DNA of 64,000 nucleotides, taken from NCBI GenBank assembly GCA_040219935.1, contig JAVJUA010000063.1:310001-374000 (forward strand), read 5' to 3'. Source of the DNA: UBA7803 sp040219935. Its GTDB lineage: Bacteria; Pseudomonadota; Gammaproteobacteria; Pseudomonadales; Azotimanducaceae. Below are positions 8,662 to 16,308 of the stretch, piece after piece; positions within the stretch are counted from its first letter, which is position 1; each line of letters opens with the position of its first letter. A program made the position numbers and the translations under genes. The notes under the pieces are model-generated. The model made no database searches, had not been told where the DNA came from, and worked only from the letters and a program-made list of their open reading frames with translations.

Positions 8662-8700
8662 TATAACGATTGTTATAATACAGAGCCGGTGCGGCGGCAA
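8662..8700 (-). promoter_or_regulatory. Promoter and TetR-type operator of the monooxygenase operon
   Basis: On the minus strand TTGCCG (8700-8695) and TATAAC (8677-8672) are -35 and -10 boxes with a 17-base spacer. The palindrome TATAAC-GATT-GTTATA at 8662-8677 overlaps the -10 box and ends 15 bases before the ATG. It has the same half-sites and the same 4-base centre spacing as the operator at 5837-5852. This points to one repressor, most simply the TetR encoded in this operon. Confidence 0.65.
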
Positions 8701-8728
8701 CCCCGAAGCGTCAGCAGGGAGGGGCGGC

Positions 8729-9334
8729 TCAGCGGCGGTGGAAGGCCCGCAACCCCGCCTCCGTGAGCACCCCGTGCAGCGGCACGTCCCAGTCGTCGGC
8801 GGGCAGCGGCTGCGCGCTGTGCTGCACTTCGTGGGCCACACCGATCAGGCGTGGGCGCAGCGCCGGCGGCAGGCGGCCGAGGAAGCGGTCGTAGAAGCCG
8901 GCGCCGCGGCCGAGGCGGTTGCCGGCATCGTCGAACGCCACCAGCGGCATCAGCAGCACGTCGATGCCCATGGGCGCCACGTAGGCGGTGCCAGGCGCCG
9001 GCTCGGCGATGCCGAAGCGCCCGGTCACCAACGGCGTCTGCCGCTTCACCCGGAAGAACTCCATGCGACCGTCCCGGCGCACCACGGGCAACGCCACGCG
9101 TTTGCGGGCGGCGAGCAGGCGTTGACGCAATGGCTCCAGGTCGGGCTCGCCGTCGCTGGCCACGTACAGGCCGACCGTGCGGCCGGCGAGGGTGAGCCCG
9201 CTGGTGAAGAAATGACGCTCGATGGCGATGGCGTGATCGGTCTGAGCCTCGTCGTCCAGCGCCCGCCGGATGGCTCGAAAATGCCGGCGCAGCGCGGCGC
9301 GGCTGGTTGGCGCGTTCGTGGCAGCGTTGCTCAA
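8729..9334 (-). CDS. ygfA: 5-formyltetrahydrofolate cyclo-ligase
   Basis: Converts 5-formyl-THF to 5,10-methenyl-THF with ATP, returning an inhibitory folate to the one-carbon pool. Family motifs are RRHFRAIRRAL near the N-terminus, VGLYVASDGEPDLEPL, and the C-terminal GRGAGFYDRFL, equivalent to the GxGxGYYDR nucleotide and formyl-binding loop. The open frame extends through the 6S RNA gene, so a later start is needed. TTG at 9334 gives 201 residues and a normal N-terminus, but no good ribosome binding site supports it. The position downstream of 6S RNA and zapA is the classic gammaproteobacterial arrangement, in which ygfA is co-transcribed with 6S RNA. Confidence 0.88.
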   Translation of the reverse strand: MSNAATNAPTSRAALRRHFRAIRRALDDEAQTDHAIAIERHFFTSGLTLAGRTVGLYVASDGEPDLEPLRQRLLAARKRVALPVVRRDGRMEFFRVKRQTPLVTGRFGIAEPAPGTAYVAPMGIDVLLMPLVAFDDAGNRLGRGAGFYDRFLGRLPPALRPRLIGVAHEVQHSAQPLPADDWDVPLHGVLTEAGLRAFHRR

Positions 9335-9368
9335 GCAGATACCCGGCTGCGCGACGATGTGAACATGA

Positions 9369-9559
9369 GATCTCCCAGGATGCCGCTGCCGATATGGCCC
9401 TGAACCGTTGGGTTCAGAGCGGGAACCGCGGGCGAAGTCCCAGGCGTCCCAACCCGCTTGCGCGGAGTCGGGCATGCACACAGACCCTCACCGTAGGCTC
9501 CCTGTTTATTTTCTAACGGCTCAAGGACGACTACCGACTGGCGTACATCCCAGGAGACC
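9369..9559 (-). ncRNA. ssrS: 6S RNA
   Basis: 6S RNA mimics an open promoter and sequesters sigma-70 RNA polymerase in stationary phase. The minus strand here matches the family in order. It starts with GGTCTCCTGGGATG (9559-9546), followed by CAGTCGGT and CCTTGAGCC. The centre reads GGTGAGGGTCTGTGTGCATG. Then come CTGAACC-CAAC-GGTTCAG and the 3' end CATCCTGGGAGATC (9382-9369). The two ends pair over 14 positions (G-U pairs included) to make the closing stem. It lies between zapA and ygfA, the conserved location in gammaproteobacteria. Exact ends are estimated from the stem, at about 190 nt. Confidence 0.88.
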
Positions 9560-9564
9560 GACGC

Positions 9565-9570
9565 AGTATA
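9565..9570 (-). promoter_or_regulatory. -10 box of the 6S RNA promoter
   Basis: TATACT on the minus strand lies 5 bases upstream of the estimated 6S RNA 5' end, the right distance for a -10 element. No convincing -35 hexamer is visible 17 bases further upstream. Confidence 0.6.
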
Positions 9571-9631
9571 GCGAAAGAGTGGCGGCAGCAGAGTATTGAC
9601 AGTGTGACCCGATTGCCGGACGCCGATCGCG

Positions 9632-9946
9632 TCACATGCCGAGCTGGCGATGCTCGGCCAGGGCATTGTCGAGTCGCTCACTCAGCCGGTGCATGACGCC
9701 GTCGGCCTCGCGGCGCACCTCGTCGATGGCGTTGCGCTTCTGCAGCAGCTCGTTCGCCAGGTTCAACGCCGCCATGACGGCGATGCGGTCCAGGCCGAAG
9801 ACCTTGCCCGACTCGCGAATCTGCCGCATCTGCTGGTCGAGAAAGCGCGCCGAGCTGGTCAGCGCGTCCACCTCGTGCTCCTGGCAGCTGACCTGATACT
9901 CCTTGTCGAGGATTCTTACGGTGACGGTGGTGATGGCGTCTCTCAT
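9632..9946 (-). CDS. zapA: Cell division protein ZapA
   Basis: ZapA bundles FtsZ filaments at the division ring. The 104-residue protein has the family pattern: an N-terminal globular part (TVTVRILDKEYQVSCQEHE, then LTSSARFLDQQMRQIRESG, then LDRIAVMAALNLANELL) followed by a C-terminal coiled coil (QKRNAIDEVRREADGVMHRL). Length is normal. It starts 7 bases after a 68-residue coiled-coil protein and precedes 6S RNA and ygfA, the usual order. Confidence 0.93.
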   Translation of the reverse strand: MRDAITTVTVRILDKEYQVSCQEHEVDALTSSARFLDQQMRQIRESGKVFGLDRIAVMAALNLANELLQKRNAIDEVRREADGVMHRLSERLDNALAEHRQLGM

Positions 9947-9953
9947 CGTCGAA

Positions 9954-10160
9954 TCAGTCCTGCTCCAGGGCCTTGAGGCGGGTGATCATCGACTCTACCC
10001 GGCTCTTGGCCAGCTCGTTCTTTTCGATCAGCTTGGCGCGTTCGGTGGTCCAGTTCTGCTGCTGGGTGCGCAGCGCCCGGTTCTCGCGGCTGAGCACGGC
10101 ACACAGCTCGATGAGCTCGGTGACCTTCTTCTCCAATGCCGTCCAATCGTTGCTCGACAT
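9954..10160 (-). CDS. Small coiled-coil protein (TIGR02449 family), zapA-linked
   Basis: A 68-residue, almost entirely helical protein with heptad-like spacing (ALEKKVTELIELCAVLSREN, then EKNELAKSRVESMITRLKAL). It matches the small TIGR02449-type proteins found immediately upstream of zapA in many gammaproteobacteria. Their role is unproven but is thought to relate to the division ring, in the manner of ZapB. The ATG at 10160 is chosen because the protein is complete there; a long upstream extension of the frame is antisense to ygfB. Confidence 0.85.
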   Translation of the reverse strand: MSSNDWTALEKKVTELIELCAVLSRENRALRTQQQNWTTERAKLIEKNELAKSRVESMITRLKALEQD

Positions 10161-10296
10161 AGCCAGACTCGGTGACGCTCCGCGCGGCGTTAGTTGCGGT
10201 TTTTTGCAGGGCGTAAGTGTGCGCTGAATGCCCAGGCATGTGAAGCCGGGGGCTTCTGGTAGCATACCGGCTTCGTTGGCGATAACCCCTGGACGC

Positions 10297-10818
10297 GTGC
10301 CCGATCTCACAGCCCTGGCCCTGAATGCGGCCGACAACCTGCCCGTGGCCGAGCTGCACGGCACCGTCTGCGGCCTGGCCGCCGGTTCCGGTGGCGGCGC
10401 GCCCGTGCAGGACCTGCTGCTGCTGCTCGGTGAGGGGCTGGTGAACCAGAGCTCGGTGACGGCGTTCGTCGACGCCGCTCTGGCGGAGCTCGATGCCGAA
10501 GACTTTTCCTTCGCGCCGCTGCTGCCGGAGGACGATGCCGCGCTCGGGGCACGGCTGGAGGCGCTGGGTGACTGGTGCGCCAGCTTCCTCACCGGCTTTG
10601 CCGCCGGGCTGGCCCGTCGCGGCCGGGGCAGCCTCGACGACTGCCCCGACGAGGTGCGGGAGATCGTGCGCGATCTGGCCGCCATCGCCCAGGTCGATGC
10701 GGATGCGGAATCGGACTCCGCGGAACGCGATCTGCTGGAGCTCGAGGAGTTCGTCAAGGTGGGCGTGTTGCTGATCAGGAGTACGTTGGCGGATGCGAAC
10801 GACGATTCGGCCGGCTGA
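10297..10818 (+). CDS. ygfB: UPF0149 family protein YgfB
   Basis: A 173-residue UPF0149 protein. Recognisable segments are AELHGTVCGLAAG, LGDWCASFLTGFAAGLA and the C-terminal ERDLLELEEFVKVGVLLI. In Pseudomonas aeruginosa YgfB is known as a regulator that affects beta-lactam resistance; its role here is not shown by sequence. I chose the GTG at 10297 because alignment to the family starts there. The ATG at 10228 would add 23 non-conserved residues across the upstream region. It is divergent from zapA and overlaps pepP by 26 bases. Confidence 0.88.
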   Translation: MPDLTALALNAADNLPVAELHGTVCGLAAGSGGGAPVQDLLLLLGEGLVNQSSVTAFVDAALAELDAEDFSFAPLLPEDDAALGARLEALGDWCASFLTGFAAGLARRGRGSLDDCPDEVREIVRDLAAIAQVDADAESDSAERDLLELEEFVKVGVLLIRSTLADANDDSAG

Positions 10819-12130
10819 GTACCGGCGCCGCCGTCAGGCGCTCATGGCGATGATGACCCCCGGTTCCATTGCCGTCGTGCCGGCGGCTTCGGTGCGGCTG
10901 CGCAATCGCGACACGGAGTACCTGTTCCGGCAGGACAGCGACTTCTATTACCTCACCGGCTTCGCCGAGCCCGACGCGCTGCTGGTGCTGTCGCCCGGTC
11001 GCGAGCACGGCGAGGTCATTCTGTTCTGCCGCGACCACGACGCCCGGGCGGAGCGCTTCGACGGCGAGCGCCTGGGGCCGGAGCGCGCGGCCGAGGCGCT
11101 GGGCATGGACGACGCCTTTCCCACCGCCGACGTCGACGACATCCTGCCCGGCATGCTGGAAGGCCGGGAACGCATCTACATGACCCTGGGCGGATACCCC
11201 GAGCTGGACAACAAGGTGCTGCATTGGGTGAACGCCATTCGCGCCCGTGAGGCGGGTGGCGCGATCCCGCCCGGCGAGTTCGTGGCGCTCAAGCACCTGC
11301 TGCACGAGCTGCGCCTGTTCAAGTCGGCGGCGGAGGTGCGCATCATGCGCGAGGCCGCACGCATCACCTGTGGGGCCCACCGTCGGGCCATGGCCGCCTG
11401 CCGCCCCGGGCTTACCGAGCTGGCGCTCGAGGCGGAGCTGATGCACGAGTTTCTGAGCAACGGCGCCCGGGCGCCGGCCTATCCCTGCATCATCGGCAGC
11501 GGCGCCAACGCCTGCATCATGCACTACACCGACAACGGCGCGGTGATGCGCGACGGCGATCTGGTGCTGATCGATGCCGGCTGCGAGTACGCCCACTATG
11601 CCGCCGACGTGACCCGTACCTTCCCGGTGAACGGCCGGTTCAGCGCCGCTCAGCAGGCGCTCTACGAGGTGGTGCTGGAGGCCAATCTGGCGGCCATCGA
11701 CGCCTGCCGGCCGGGCGTCGCGTTTCATCATCCCCACGACGTGGCCGTGCGGGTCATGGTGGAGGGCCTGATCAGCCTGCGCCTGCTGGCCGGCGATCCT
11801 GACGCCCTGATCGAGTCCGGCCAGCACCGAACCTTCTGTCCGCACAACACGTCGCACTGGCTTGGCAGCGACGTCCACGACGTCGGCGACTACCGGGTCG
11901 GCGGCGCCTCGCGCCTGCTCGAGCCGGGCATGGTGCTGACCATCGAGCCCGGCATCTATCTGCCCCCGGGAGAAGCGACCGCCCACCTGCCGCGGCGCTG
12001 GCGCGGGCTCGGCGTGCGCATCGAGGACGACGTGCTGATCACGCGCGACGGCCATGAGGTGCTGACGGCCGAGGCGCCGAAGTCGGTGGCCGACGTGCAG
12101 CGGGCCATGAAGCAACGCCGGCGTGCCTGA
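10793..12130 (+). CDS. pepP: Xaa-Pro aminopeptidase P
   Basis: Removes N-terminal residues that precede proline; a cytosolic dimanganese enzyme with the pita-bread fold. The 445-residue protein has an N-terminal domain with DTEYLFRQDSDFYYLTGF. The metal ligands sit in LIDAGCEYAHYAADVTRTFP (two Asp), HNTSHWLGSDVHD (His), LTIEPGIY (Glu) and RIEDDVLIT (Glu). The start lies inside ygfB and the stop overlaps ubiH by 8 bases, so the three genes form one translationally coupled operon, as in Pseudomonas and Escherichia. Confidence 0.96.
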   Translation: MRTTIRPAEYRRRRQALMAMMTPGSIAVVPAASVRLRNRDTEYLFRQDSDFYYLTGFAEPDALLVLSPGREHGEVILFCRDHDARAERFDGERLGPERAAEALGMDDAFPTADVDDILPGMLEGRERIYMTLGGYPELDNKVLHWVNAIRAREAGGAIPPGEFVALKHLLHELRLFKSAAEVRIMREAARITCGAHRRAMAACRPGLTELALEAELMHEFLSNGARAPAYPCIIGSGANACIMHYTDNGAVMRDGDLVLIDAGCEYAHYAADVTRTFPVNGRFSAAQQALYEVVLEANLAAIDACRPGVAFHHPHDVAVRVMVEGLISLRLLAGDPDALIESGQHRTFCPHNTSHWLGSDVHDVGDYRVGGASRLLEPGMVLTIEPGIYLPPGEATAHLPRRWRGLGVRIEDDVLITRDGHEVLTAEAPKSVADVQRAMKQRRRA

Positions 12131-13310
12131 AAGCGTCCGCTATGACGCCGTGGTGGTGGGCGCCGGCCTGATCGGCGCGGTGGCCGCGCTCGGGGCCGCC
12201 GATCAGGGCCTGCAGGTGCTGGTGGTAGACCGGCAGGCCCCGGCGCCCGGCGTCGGCCGGCTCGGCATCGACATCCGCAACATCGCCCTGTCGCCGGCCT
12301 CCCGCGCGCTGCTGGAGCGGGTGGGGGCGTGGCGCCCGGAATGGGCGGCCGCCTACCGACGCATGGAGGTGTGGGAAGAGCTCGGCACCCGCGCCATGAT
12401 CTTCGACGCCGCCGAGATCGGCCGGCGCGAGCTCGGCTGGATCGTCGAGAACGGCCCGCCTGCGGCTGCGTTGTGGGAGGCGCTGCAGCGCCACCCCAAC
12501 GTCACGGTGCTGCTCGGCCAGGTGGATGCGGTCGCACCCGGGGACTCGGTGGTGACCGTGACCGTGGGCGATCGGGCCGTGCCGGCCCGGCTGCTGATCG
12601 CCGCCGACGGCGCCCGATCGGCCGTGCGCGAGCAGCTTCGGGTGGCCTTGGAGACCCGCCCCACCGGGCAGACGGCGGTGGTCACCGTGGTCCGCTGCGA
12701 GCGGCCTCACGAAGCCGTGGCGCTGCAGCGTTTTCTGCTGGATGGCCCGCTGGCGCTGCTGCCGAGCCTCGATCCGCACCTGTGCTCGGTGGTCTGGTCG
12801 CAGTCGACGGCGCAGGCCGAGCGCCGGCTGGCGCTGTCCGATGCCGAGTTCGGCCATGAGCTGGCGCGCGCGCTGCAGCACCGCCTGGGCGCCGTGATGG
12901 ACGTCGACCGGCGATCAGGCCTGCCCCTGGTCCAGCAGCTCTGTCGCACCTTCAACCCCCATCCCCGGGTGCTGCTGGTGGGGGACGCCGCCCATGTGCT
13001 GCACCCGCTGGCCGGGCTGGGGGCCAACGTCGGCTTCGAAGACGTGCGCGACCTGGTCACCGTGCTGGAAGGCCTGGGCGGCGGCGCCGATCCCGGCACC
13101 GATGGCGTCTGGCGGGCCTTCGACCGCCGCCGCGGCGCGCGGGCGCGAATGATGATCACGGCCATGAGCGTGCTGCGTCAGGTCTACGCCCAGGGCGATC
13201 CGCTGTCCCAGTGGCTGCGCAACAGCGCCATCGGCTGGCTGAACCGCACCGTGGCGCTGAAGCGCCAGATCGTCCTGGAGGCCATGGGGCTGGGGCCGAT
13301 CGCGCGCTGA
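12123..13310 (+). CDS. ubiH: FAD-dependent ubiquinone hydroxylase (UbiH/UbiI/VisC family)
   Basis: Hydroxylates the ubiquinone ring precursor; a cytosolic flavoprotein of the Ubi complex. The 395-residue protein has the FAD-binding VVVGAGLIGAVAAL at the N-terminus, the DG motif LLIAADGARSAVR, and the second FAD motif VLLVGDAAHVLHPLAGLGANVGFEDV region near residue 285. Only one hydroxylase gene is present here, where related genomes often have two (ubiH and ubiI), so the exact carbon hydroxylated is uncertain. It starts with GTG at 12123, inside the pepP stop region. Confidence 0.88.
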   Translation: MPESVRYDAVVVGAGLIGAVAALGAADQGLQVLVVDRQAPAPGVGRLGIDIRNIALSPASRALLERVGAWRPEWAAAYRRMEVWEELGTRAMIFDAAEIGRRELGWIVENGPPAAALWEALQRHPNVTVLLGQVDAVAPGDSVVTVTVGDRAVPARLLIAADGARSAVREQLRVALETRPTGQTAVVTVVRCERPHEAVALQRFLLDGPLALLPSLDPHLCSVVWSQSTAQAERRLALSDAEFGHELARALQHRLGAVMDVDRRSGLPLVQQLCRTFNPHPRVLLVGDAAHVLHPLAGLGANVGFEDVRDLVTVLEGLGGGADPGTDGVWRAFDRRRGARARMMITAMSVLRQVYAQGDPLSQWLRNSAIGWLNRTVALKRQIVLEAMGLGPIAR

Positions 13311-13381
13311 TGGCGGCTGTGGTTGGCGTCGACGGCGGCGCCGCTTCTACAATGGGCCCTTTGCTGCCGGATGCCCGTGCC

Positions 13382-14464
13382 ATGCCCGACGCCGCCCGCC
13401 CGCTGCGCACCCCGCTGTTCGACCTGCACGTTGCTGCCGATGGCCGCATGGTCGACTTCGCCGGCTGGGAGATGCCGCTGCACTACGGCTCCCAGATCGG
13501 CGAGCACCACGCGGTGCGCAATGGCGCCGGCATGTTCGACGTGTCGCACATGGCCGTCATCGATCTGCCCGGCGCCGCCGCCGGATCGCTGCTGCAGCGC
13601 CTGGTGGCCAACGACGTCGGCCGCCTGGACGCCGTAGGCCGGGCGCTGTACGGCGTGATGCTGAACGAGGGCGGCGGCGTCATCGACGACCTGATCGTCT
13701 ACCGCCGCCCGGACGGCTACCGGGTGGTCTCCAACGCCGGCACCCGGGCCAAGGTGCTGGCCTGGCTGGCGGCGCAGAATCGTGAGGGGGTGGCCGTGGC
13801 GGAGACGCCGCTGGCCATGGTGGCGGTGCAGGGGCCCGAAGCCATCGACCGTTTCGAGGCGGCGACCGGCTGGCGCGGGGTGGCGGAGATCGCACCGTTC
13901 CGGGCCGTGGAGCAGGACGGCTGGATGGTGGCCCGCACCGGCTACACGGGCGAGGACGGCGTCGAGGTGATGCTGCCGGGCGACGCGGCGGTTGGGCTCT
14001 GGCGCGCGCTCGCCGAGGCCGGCGTGACGCCGGCCGGGCTCGGCGCCCGGGACACGCTGCGTCTCGAGGCCGGGCTGAACCTCTATGGGCAGGACATGGA
14101 CGAGACCGTCAGCCCGCTGGAGGCCAACCTCGGCTGGACCATCGCCTGGAAGCCCGAGACGCGGGATTTCGTTGGCCGGGCGGCCCTGGCGCGTCAGCGC
14201 GCCGACGGCGTGAAGCGGCGCCTCACCGGGCTGGTGCTCGAGGAGCGCGGCGTGCTGCGGCACGGTCAGCGCGTCGAGACCGGGGCCGGCGATGGCGAGG
14301 TCACCAGTGGTATCTTTTCGCCGACGTTGGGGTACAGTATCGCGCTCGCGCGGGTGCCGCGTGACGCCCAGGGTGAGTGCCGGGTCGACATGCGCGGGCG
14401 TTGGAAAACGGCTCGCCTGGTCAAGCCGCCGTTCGTCCGCCATGGCAAGCAGGTATTCGAGTAA
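13382..14464 (+). CDS. gcvT: Glycine cleavage system T protein (aminomethyltransferase)
   Basis: Transfers the aminomethyl carbon from lipoyl-GcvH to tetrahydrofolate, releasing ammonia. The 360-residue length is normal. Family segments are VDFAGWEMPLHYGSQIGEHHAVR at the N-terminus, GAGMFDVSHMA, RTGYTGEDGVEVMLP and GLGARDTLRLEAGLNLYGQDMDE. The ATG at 13382 is chosen from alignment with the family; an upstream ATG would add 57 unrelated residues. A possible -10 TACAAT lies at 13348-13353. It is the first gene of gcvT-gcvH-gcvPA-gcvPB, so the full system is encoded here. Confidence 0.96.
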   Translation: MPDAARPLRTPLFDLHVAADGRMVDFAGWEMPLHYGSQIGEHHAVRNGAGMFDVSHMAVIDLPGAAAGSLLQRLVANDVGRLDAVGRALYGVMLNEGGGVIDDLIVYRRPDGYRVVSNAGTRAKVLAWLAAQNREGVAVAETPLAMVAVQGPEAIDRFEAATGWRGVAEIAPFRAVEQDGWMVARTGYTGEDGVEVMLPGDAAVGLWRALAEAGVTPAGLGARDTLRLEAGLNLYGQDMDETVSPLEANLGWTIAWKPETRDFVGRAALARQRADGVKRRLTGLVLEERGVLRHGQRVETGAGDGEVTSGIFSPTLGYSIALARVPRDAQGECRVDMRGRWKTARLVKPPFVRHGKQVFE

Positions 14465-14480
14465 GGCCTCGGAGTCAGAC

Positions 14481-14876
14481 ATGAGCGAAACCCCCAGCGA
14501 ACTCAGATATGCGCGCAGCCACGAGTGGGCCCGGCTCGAGGAAGACGGCACCATTACCGTCGGCATCACCGACCACGCCCAGGACGCCCTCGGTGACGTG
14601 GTGTTCGTGGAGCTGCCGGAAGTCGGCCAGCAGGTGCTGGCCCAGCAGGAGTCCGGCGTGGTGGAGTCCGTGAAGGCGGCCTCCGACATCTATGCGCCGG
14701 TGTCCGGCACCGTGGTGGCGGTTAACGAAGACCTCGAGGACGCCCCTGAGAACGTCAATCAGGACCCGTACGGCGACGGCTGGTTCTTCCGCCTCGAGCC
14801 CGACGACGCCACCGACCTCGAAGACCTGCTCGATGCGGAAGGATACGGCGAGTTCCTGGAGAGCGAGGCGCACTGA
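14481..14876 (+). CDS. gcvH: Glycine cleavage system H protein
   Basis: Lipoylated carrier that shuttles the aminomethyl group between the P, T and L proteins. The 131-residue protein starts with the typical RYARSHEWARLEEDG and contains the lipoylation motif ESGVVESVKAASDIYAP, in which the Lys of SVKAAS is modified. The C-terminal NQDPYGDGWFFRLEP is also conserved. It starts 16 bases after gcvT. The L protein (lipoamide dehydrogenase) is not in the window, as usual. Confidence 0.97.
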   Translation: MSETPSELRYARSHEWARLEEDGTITVGITDHAQDALGDVVFVELPEVGQQVLAQQESGVVESVKAASDIYAPVSGTVVAVNEDLEDAPENVNQDPYGDGWFFRLEPDDATDLEDLLDAEGYGEFLESEAH

Positions 14877-14958
14877 CGCCCCGCGACGAGACACCTCCCG
14901 CGACGCCGGCGGCGACGCCGCGGCCGCGGACAACCAACGACGCTAACGGAGCGTTTGC

Positions 14959-16308
14959 ATGCCCTTCATCCCCCACACGGAGGACGAAGCGCGGTTGATG
15001 CTGGCCGACATCGGTGCCGCCAGCATCGAGGCGCTGTTCGACGAGATCCCCCCCGGCATCCGGGCCGGCGAGCTGAAACGGGTGCCCCCGGGCATCAGCG
15101 AGATGGAGATGCGTCGCGAGCTGGCCGAGCGCGCCGCCCGTGACGATGCCGGCGTCTGCTTTCTCGGCGCCGGCTGCTACGACCACCACATCCCGGCTGC
15201 GGTGTGGGATCTCACCGCCCGCGGCGAGTTCATGACCGCCTACACGCCTTACCAGGCCGAGGCGAGCCAGGGCACCCTGCAGCTCATCTACGAATATCAG
15301 ACCATGATGGCCCGGCTGACCGGCCTGGACGTGGCCAACGCCTCGGTCTACGACGGCGCCTCCGGTCTCGCCGAGGCCGTGCTCATGGCCGTGCGCGGCA
15401 ACCGCAAAGCGTCGGGCCGCACCGTGCTGCTGGCGGAGACGGTGCATCCCCACTATCGGGCGGCCACCCGCAGCATCGTCGGCACCCAGGGGGTCGAGTG
15501 CCGGACGGTACCGGTGGGCGCGGACGGACGCGTCGACCGGGGCGCGCTGGCCGATCTGCCGGCGCCGGTGGCCCTGGTGCTGCAGCAGCCGAACTTCCTC
15601 GGGATGCTGGAAGACGTCGACGCGCTCACCGACTGGGCCCACGCCCAGGGCGCCTGGGTCATCGCCGTGGTCAACCCGCTGTCGCTGGCGGTGCTGGCGC
15701 CGCCTGGGGCCTGGGGCGCCGCCGGCGCCGACGTCGCCTGCGGCGACGGCCAGCCGTTCGGCATTCCCATGGCCTCCGGAGGACCGTCGTTCGGCTTCAT
15801 CTGCTGCCGTCAGGCGGCGGTGCGGCAGATGCCCGGGCGGATCATCGGCCGAACGATCGATCTGGATGGCCGCATCGGTTACACCCTGACCCTGCAGGCG
15901 CGGGAGCAGCACATCCGCCGCGGCAAGGCGACGTCCAACATCTGCACCAATCAGGGGCTGCTGGTGACCGCGGCCACCATTCACATGAGCCTGCTCGGCG
16001 ATCACGGCCTGGCGGCAGCGGCCCGGGCCAGCGCCGCCAACACTCGCAAGCTGGTGCGCCGGCTCACCGCCATCGACGGGGTGACGCTTCGGTATGCGGG
16101 CGCTTACTTTCATGAGGCGGTCCTGGATCTGCCCCGTGACGCGGTGCAGGTGCGGGACGCGCTGCTGGGCCATCGGATCCTCTCCGGTCTGCCGCTGGGC
16201 GGCTACTATGAAGGTATGACAAACAGCCTGCTGGTGTGCGCCACCGAGAAGCGCACCGAGCGCGAGATCGACGACTTTGGCGCCCGACTCGAGGAGGTGC
16301 TGGCATGA
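14959..16308 (+). CDS. gcvPA: Glycine dehydrogenase (decarboxylating) subunit 1
   Basis: N-terminal half of the PLP-dependent P protein, which decarboxylates glycine and loads the aminomethyl group on GcvH. At 449 residues it is the normal size for the split form. Conserved features are MPFIPHTEDEARLMLADIG, YTPYQAEASQGTLQLIYEYQ and KATSNICTNQGLL. It forms a heterotetramer with GcvPB, whose start overlaps its stop by 4 bases. Enterobacteria and many pseudomonads have a single fused GcvP, so the split form is a useful lineage marker. Confidence 0.95.
   Translation: MPFIPHTEDEARLMLADIGAASIEALFDEIPPGIRAGELKRVPPGISEMEMRRELAERAARDDAGVCFLGAGCYDHHIPAAVWDLTARGEFMTAYTPYQAEASQGTLQLIYEYQTMMARLTGLDVANASVYDGASGLAEAVLMAVRGNRKASGRTVLLAETVHPHYRAATRSIVGTQGVECRTVPVGADGRVDRGALADLPAPVALVLQQPNFLGMLEDVDALTDWAHAQGAWVIAVVNPLSLAVLAPPGAWGAAGADVACGDGQPFGIPMASGGPSFGFICCRQAAVRQMPGRIIGRTIDLDGRIGYTLTLQAREQHIRRGKATSNICTNQGLLVTAATIHMSLLGDHGLAAAARASAANTRKLVRRLTAIDGVTLRYAGAYFHEAVLDLPRDAVQVRDALLGHRILSGLPLGGYYEGMTNSLLVCATEKRTEREIDDFGARLEEVLA

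Noticed and set aside
9335..9481. N-terminal extension of ygfA through the 6S RNA gene
   Set aside because: The extension has no family similarity and the stretch folds as 6S RNA; the TTG at 9334 gives a normal protein.
10242..10256. GAAGCC-GGG-GGCTTC hairpin between zapA-linked gene and ygfB
   Set aside because: A 6-bp stem between divergent genes with no T-run; too short and GC-rich here to call a terminator or operator.
13311..13381. Glycine riboswitch before gcvT
   Set aside because: The gap is only 71 bases, too short for the tandem glycine aptamer, and no aptamer-like core is visible.
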